Source: Chondrosia reniformis (taxonomy: Eukaryota; Porifera; Demospongiae; Chondrillida; Chondrillidae). Taken from it: a DNA stretch of 64,000 bases. The position numbers were made by a program, and so were the translations under genes. Positions 58,004 through 64,000 of the stretch are shown here, in pieces. The notes under the pieces are model-generated. The model was not told where the DNA came from and did not search any database. It worked only from the letters and a program-made list of their open reading frames with translations. Numbering within the stretch: position 1 is the stretch's first letter; each line of letters opens with the position of its first letter. The stretch lies in contig OX359202.1 in assembly GCA_947172415.1 (NCBI GenBank), positions 3,074,001 through 3,138,000 of the forward strand, read 5' to 3'.

Positions 58004-58520
58004 CAGTGCAGTCCACCTAATTTTAATCTCCAGGGAATCAGGAAAATTTGAAATAATAGGAATTTTGAATTATCAGGATTATGTACAAAATAGCAAAGTG
58101 ATGTCTAAACACCAAATATACATTTGAAATATAATGAAGAAGAGAAAATTACGCTGCCAAGTAGCAGTAGCAATGTCCTTTTTCTTCTTTCCAGATGGAG
58201 CGTTGTCCACGAGATCGATTATCTATAGTTTCGGTTCCAGAATAAGTGATTGGTACCGTGAACGTTGCATGGCTGGAAAATAACACCGTACTGAGAATGA
58301 TTAATGACAATTTAGCTAAAATTCTTAATCGTGAAAGGTGCGATTGCCTCCAAAATAGCTTTGAGCTCGCTTATTTGTGTTGAAATATTTCCGTATTCTC
58401 TACGAAAAAACGAAAATTCCCAACGAAATTGATATACTGGGACTATACAGGGAACCGGAGTTCTATTCGAAATAGGCGAAATTTCGTCAAAAACAGATTC
58501 GAATTAAGTGGACTGCACTG
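58004..58520. mobile_element. pogo/Tigger-type MITE (517 bp)
   Basis: Ends CAGTGCAGTCCACCTAATTT and GAATTAAGTGGACTGCACTG are inverted copies. TA lies at 58002-58003 and 58521-58522. No transposase frame inside. A typical TA-targeting non-autonomous DNA transposon. Confidence 0.9.
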
Positions 58521-61500
58521 TAGTTATAAGTACTAGATATGAACAAATTGTATGTACAAGATGTATGCACTAGTTCTTTGTACAAGCTATATACTATAGT
58601 TTTATGAACTAGTTGTGTGTACTAGTTGTATGTACTAGTTGTATGTACTAGTCGCATGTACTAGTTATATGAACTAGTTACTAGTTGTATGAAGTAGTTG
58701 TACCTATTAATTTTATTTACTAGTTGTATGTACTAGTTGTATGTACTAGTTGTATTTACTAGTTTTATGTACTATTTGTATGTACTATGTGTATGCACTA
58801 TTTATTTGAACTAGTTATATTTTTATGAATTAGTTACATGTAGTAGGTGTGTGTACTAGTTATATGTAGTAGGTGTGCGTATATACTAATTATATGTACT
58901 AGTTGAAGTACTAGTTGTAAGTACTAGAACTAGCTATATTTACTAGTTTTAGGTACTAGTTGTATGTATTAGTTGTATGTAGTAGTTGCATGTGCTAATT
59001 GTATGTACAAGTTCTGTGTACTAGTTGTATGTATATACTAGTCGCATGTACTAGTTATATGAACTAGTTACTAGTTGTATGAAGTAGTTGTACCTATTAA
59101 TTTTATTTACTAGTTGTATGTACTAGTTGTATGTACTAGTTGTATTTACTAGTTTTATGTACTATTTGTATGTACTATGTGTATGCACTATTTATTTGAA
59201 CTAGTTATATTTTTATGAATTAGTTACATGTAGTAGGTGTGTGTACTAGTTATATGTAGTAGGTGTGCGTATATACTAATTATATGTACTAGTTGAAGTA
59301 CTAGTTGTAAGTACTAGAACTAGCTATATTTACTAGTTTTAGGTACTAGTTGTATGTATTAGTTGTATGTAGTAGTTGCATGTGCTAATTGTATGTACAA
59401 GTTCTGTGTACTAGTTGTATGTATATACTAGTTGTATGTACTAGCTATGTACTAGTTGTATGTTCTAGTTGTATGTACTAGATACTAGTTGTATGTACTA
59501 GTTGTATGTACTAGATACTAGTTGTATGTACTAGTTGTACGTTCTAGTTGAATGTACTAGTTGTATTTACTATTTGTACGTACTATTTATATGTGTTGTA
59601 CTAGTTATGTATACCATTTGTATGCGCTAGCTGTATGTACTAGTTGTATGTACTATTTACATTTACTAATTATACGTGTACGGACTAGTTATATGTTGTA
59701 GATAAATGTAGTAGTTTTATGTCCTAGTTATATGTACTAGTTGTATGTACTATATGCATGTACTAATTATATTTACTACTTACTAATTTATGAACTAGTT
59801 GTACCTACAAATTTTATGTACTTCTTGTATGGACTAGTTGTATGCACTAGTTGTATGTATATACCAGTTGTATGTACTAGTTAAATGTACTAGTTATATA
59901 TATATACTAGTTGTATGTTTTAGTTTCTAGTTGTATGCACTATGTGTATGTACTATTCCTATATATTAGTTATATGTTTATATATTAGTTATATGTAGTA
60001 GGTGTGTGTACATGTTATATGTTGAAAGTACTAGTTGTATGTGTTAATTGTATGTACACGTTCTGTGTACTAATTGTATGTTAATACTAGTCGTATGTAC
60101 TAGCTTTGTACTAGTAGTATGTACTAGTTGTATGTACTAGTTTTTTGAACTAGTTATAGGTTCTGGTACAAGTTATACTAGGAACTAGGAAGGAACTCGT
60201 TCTATATACTACTTGTTTGTTTGTTTGAATTAGTTTTATGCACTAATTGTATGTACTAGTTGCATGTACTAGTAGCAGGTTCAAGTCCTAGTTATATTAG
60301 GTACTAGGGAGGTGCTAGTTGTATGTAATAGATACTAATTATATGTACTAGTTGTGTGTAATTGTACTAGTTGTATGTACTATTTATATGTACTATTTAT
60401 ATGTTTATGTACTAGGTATATGTACTACTTGTACTTACTAGCTGTATGTGCTGGTTGTATGTACTAATTGTATGTACTTGTTGTATATACTAATACTAGT
60501 TATATTTACTAGTTGTAGGTGCTAGTTGTATGTACCAGTTGTATGTGGTAGTTGTATGTACTAACTGTATGTACTAGTTGGATGTACAAGTTGTATGTAT
60601 TAGTTGTATGTACTAGACATGAACCAGTTGTATATACAAGATGTACTAGCTATATACTAGTTTTTTGAAATAGTTGTATGAACTAGTTGTATGTACTAGT
60701 TGCATGTCATAGTCGCATGTACCAGTTATATGTACTAGATACTAGTTCTGTGAACTAGTTGTACCTACTAATTTTAGGTACTAGTTGTATGTTCCCTTTG
60801 TATGTATATACTAGTTTTACGTACTAGTTAAAAGTACTAGTGTTTTATATATACTAGTTGTATGGACTAGTTTCTAGTTATATGTACTAGTTTTATATAC
60901 CCGTTCTATATACTAGTTGCATGTACTATTTATAATTACTAGGTATATACGTGTATGTACTAGTTGTATGTAGTAGGTGCATGTACTAGTTTTATATCCT
61001 AGTTGTTTGTACTAGTTGTGTGTACAAGTTGAATGTACTAGTTACTAGTTGTATGAAATAGTTGTCCCTACTAATTGTAAACACTAGTTGTATGAACTAG
61101 TTGTATGTTCCAATTTTTTTGAACTAGTTGTATGTACTGGTTATATGTACTAGTTAATAGTTGTGTGAACTAGTTGTACGACCTAATTGTAAATACTGGT
61201 TGTATGAACTAGTTGTTTGTATATAATAGTTGTATGAACTAGTTAAATGTACTAGTTTTATGTATGTATTAGTTGTATGTACTAGTTTCTAGTTGCATGA
61301 ACTAGTTTTAAGTACTAGTTATATATACTATATGGATGCACTATTCATATGTACTAGTTATATATTTATATACTAATTATATGTTGTAGGTGTGTACTAG
61401 TTATATGTACAAGTTGCAAGTACTAGTTGTATGTACTAGTTGTGTGTACTAGTTATGTACCAGTTCTATGTATTAGTTGTATGTATATACTAGTTATAAA

Positions 61501-63975
61501 TAATAGCTATACACTAGTTGTATATACAAGTTGTACGTTCTAGTATTATGTACTCGTTCTATGAACTAGTTGTATGTACTAGTTTATAGTTGTATGAAAT
61601 AATTGTATGTACTATGTATATGTACTATTTAAAAGTGCCAGTTATATGGGTATTTACTGGTTATATGTTTGTGTACTAGTTATGTGAACTAGTTGTATGC
61701 ACTAGCCGTATGTACTAGTTGTATGTACTAGGTGTATGTTGTAGTTTTATGTTCTAATTGCTTGAACTAGTTCTCTGTAATAATTGTATGTACTAGGTAT
61801 GTAGTAGTTACTAGTTTCTAGTTGTATGTACTAGTTTATAGTTGTATGAAATAATTGTATGTACTATGTATATGTACTATTTAAAAGTGCCAGTTATATG
61901 GGTATTTACTGGTTATATGTTTGTGTACTAGTTATGTGAACTAGTTGTATGCACTAGCCGTATGTACTAGTTGTATGTACTAGGTGTATGTTGTAGTTTT
62001 ATGTTCTAATTGCTTGAACAAGTTCTCTGTAATAATTGTATGTACTAGGTATGTAGTAGTTACTAGTTTCTAGTTGTATGTACTAGTTGTAAGTACTAGT
62101 TGTATATACTAAGTGTATATACCAGTTGTTGATTCTTGTACTACTTATACTATGTACTAGGAAGGTTCTAGTTGTATTTACTAGATACTTTGTGCATGTA
62201 CTAGTTGTATGAAATAGTTTTATGAACTAGTTCTATGTACTGTTTATATGTACTAATTATATGTACCAGTTATATGTACCAGTTTTATGTACTAGTAGTA
62301 TGTACTAGTAGTATGTACTAGTAGTATGTAGCTGTATGTACTATTTGTGTGTACTAATTGTATGCACTAGTTGTATGTACCAGTTGTATGTATTAGTTTC
62401 CTGTACTTGTTGTATGTGCTAGCTGTATGTACTAATTGTAGGTTCTAGTATTAGTTATAGTAGGTACTAAGTAGGAATTAGTTGTATGCACTAGTTTTTA
62501 GCACTACTTTAACGTACTAGTTGTATGTACTAGTTGTATATGCTAGTACTAGTTATATTTACTAGATGTAGGTACTGGTTGTATGTAGTAGTTGGATGTT
62601 GTAGTTCTTTGTACTAATTGTTTGTACTAGTTTTATGTACTAGTTGTATGTATATACTAATTGTAAGTACTAGCAATGTACTTGTTGTATGTATATACTG
62701 GTTTGTTGTTTATGTAGTAGTTGTATAGGCTAGTTTTATGTACTCGTAATATGTACAAGTTGTATGTACTAGTTATGTACCAATTGTACATTCCAGTTGA
62801 ATGTATATACTAGTTGTTTATAGTTGCTATGTACTAGTTGTATATACAAGTTGTATGTTCTAGTATTTTACACTCCTTCTATGAACTAGGTGTATGTACT
62901 AGTGTCTAGTTGTCTGTACTAGTTGTATGTACTAGTTGTATGTACGTTTTGTATGTACTTGTTGAATGAACTAGGTGTATGTACTAGTTGTATGTACGTT
63001 TTGTATGTACTTGTTGAATGAACTAGGTGTATGTACTATTTTTATACATTAGTTATATGCGTATCTTCTAGTTATATGTAGTAGTTGTATGTAAAAGTTG
63101 TATGTACAAGTTGCGTGTTTTACTTGTATGCGCTAGCTGTATGTACTAGTTGTAGGTTCTAGTACTAATTATATTAGGTACTAAGTAGGCATTAGTTGTA
63201 TGTACTAGTTGTTAGTACTACTTTAACGTATTAGTTGTATGTAATAGTTGTATGTACTAGTACTAGTTAAATTTTTATGTTGTAGGAACTGGTTGTATGT
63301 AGTAGTTGGATGTAGTAGTTGTATGTACTAATTGTAGTTATTAGTTGTATGCACTAGTTGTATGTATATACTAGTTTTATGTAGTAGCCATGTACTAGTT
63401 GTATGTACTAGTTTCCTGTTTATTTATTGGTTGTGTATCCTAGTTGAATATACTAGCTGCATATACTAGTTGTATGTACTCGACACTATTTGAAGCAATC
63501 AAATGTAGTAGTTATATGTACTAGTTGTATGTATTAGTTGTATGTACTAGTGACTAATTGTATGTACTAGTTGTATGTACTAGTTTTTTGAACTAGTTGT
63601 AGCTTCTAGTACAAGTTATACTAGGAACTATGAAGGAACCCGTTCTATTTACTACTTTTTTGTTTGTTTAAACTAGTTTATGTACTAATTGTATGTACTA
63701 GTTGTATGTACTAGTTGTAGGTTCATATCCTAGTTATATTAGGTACTAGGGAGGTTCTAGTTGTATGTGTTAGATATAAATTGTAAGAACTAGTTGTATG
63801 TACCAGTTGTGTGTAATTGTACTAGTTGTAAGTAGTATTTATATGTACCATTTATATGTGTATGTACTAGGTATATGTACTACTTGTATATACTAACTGT
63901 ATGTTTTTGTTGTATGTACTAATTGTATGTACTTGTTGTATGTACTAAAACTAGTTATATTTACTAGTTGTATGT
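58521..63975 (+). repeat. 13-bp satellite block with recent duplications
   Basis: Diverged monomers. 58,651-59,040 and 59,041-59,430 are identical 390-bp tandem copies. About 61,581-61,800 recurs at 61,833-62,050 (offset 252). A 52-bp (4 x 13) duplication lies at about 62,936-63,040. Many higher-order markers occur. No gene. Confidence 0.95.
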
Positions 63976-64000
63976 GGTGTCATGGGAATTGGAGGCTGTG
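63976..64000 (+). mobile_element. R2/R4-like element, start of another copy
   Basis: The last 25 bases (CATGGGAATTGGAGGCTGTG) match the 5' leader of copies 1-3 (GTGGGAATTGGAGGCTGTGG in copy 3). Satellite precedes it directly. The rest lies outside the window. Confidence 0.7.

Overview
The window looks like eukaryotic, almost certainly metazoan, repeat-rich heterochromatin. I see no intact host gene, no operon-like gene packing, no rRNA and no canonical tRNA. An aquatic invertebrate fits best, because Penelope-like elements with GIY-YIG endonuclease, an R2/R4-type retrotransposon with a restriction-like endonuclease, a Helitron relic with a 2A-like peptide, and pogo/Tigger-type MITEs occur together. 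I cannot name the species.

About half of the sequence (my estimate, about 34 kb) is one AT-rich satellite with a 13-bp monomer close to TACTAGTTGTATG. It is organised into diverged higher-order blocks. Some blocks are duplicated locally, including a base-identical 390-bp (30 x 13) tandem duplication at 58,651-59,430. One block of about 0.55 kb is inverted (39,906-40,470). The satellite hosts nearly all the transposons, and its duplicated blocks supply 'empty site' copies against which insertions can be read.

Layout. 1-620 is a 45-bp minisatellite. 850-7,638 is mostly non-satellite DNA with a hairpin-headed repeat, a Penelope relic and a broken Helitron N-terminal coding region. 9,205-11,380 (-) is a Penelope-like reverse transcriptase. 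13.5-20.6 kb holds satellite with two MITEs, a hammerhead-bearing Penelope 3' fragment, a SINE-like repeat, a head-to-head Penelope pair and a third MITE. 22,473-23,690 is a GC-rich Penelope 3' half. 24.7-33.0 kb holds two dead copies and one 3' fragment of the R2/R4-like element. 35.8-36.6 kb is an element with a perfect 97-bp-arm hairpin. 38.35 and 44.64 kb are two more hairpin-headed repeats. 48.4-52.8 kb is the least damaged R2/R4-like copy. 53.3-54.9 kb is a second head-to-head Penelope pair. 58.0-58.5 kb is a pogo-type MITE. A further R2/R4-like element begins at the last 25 bases.

The functional content is therefore mobile-element enzymes (reverse transcriptase, GIY-YIG and restriction-like endonucleases) and small RNA motifs. 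The most interesting signals are hammerhead-ribozyme folds tied to two different Penelope lineages, the paired 5'-to-5' Penelope arrangement, repeated colonisation of one satellite by an R2/R4-like element, and the large perfect hairpin.
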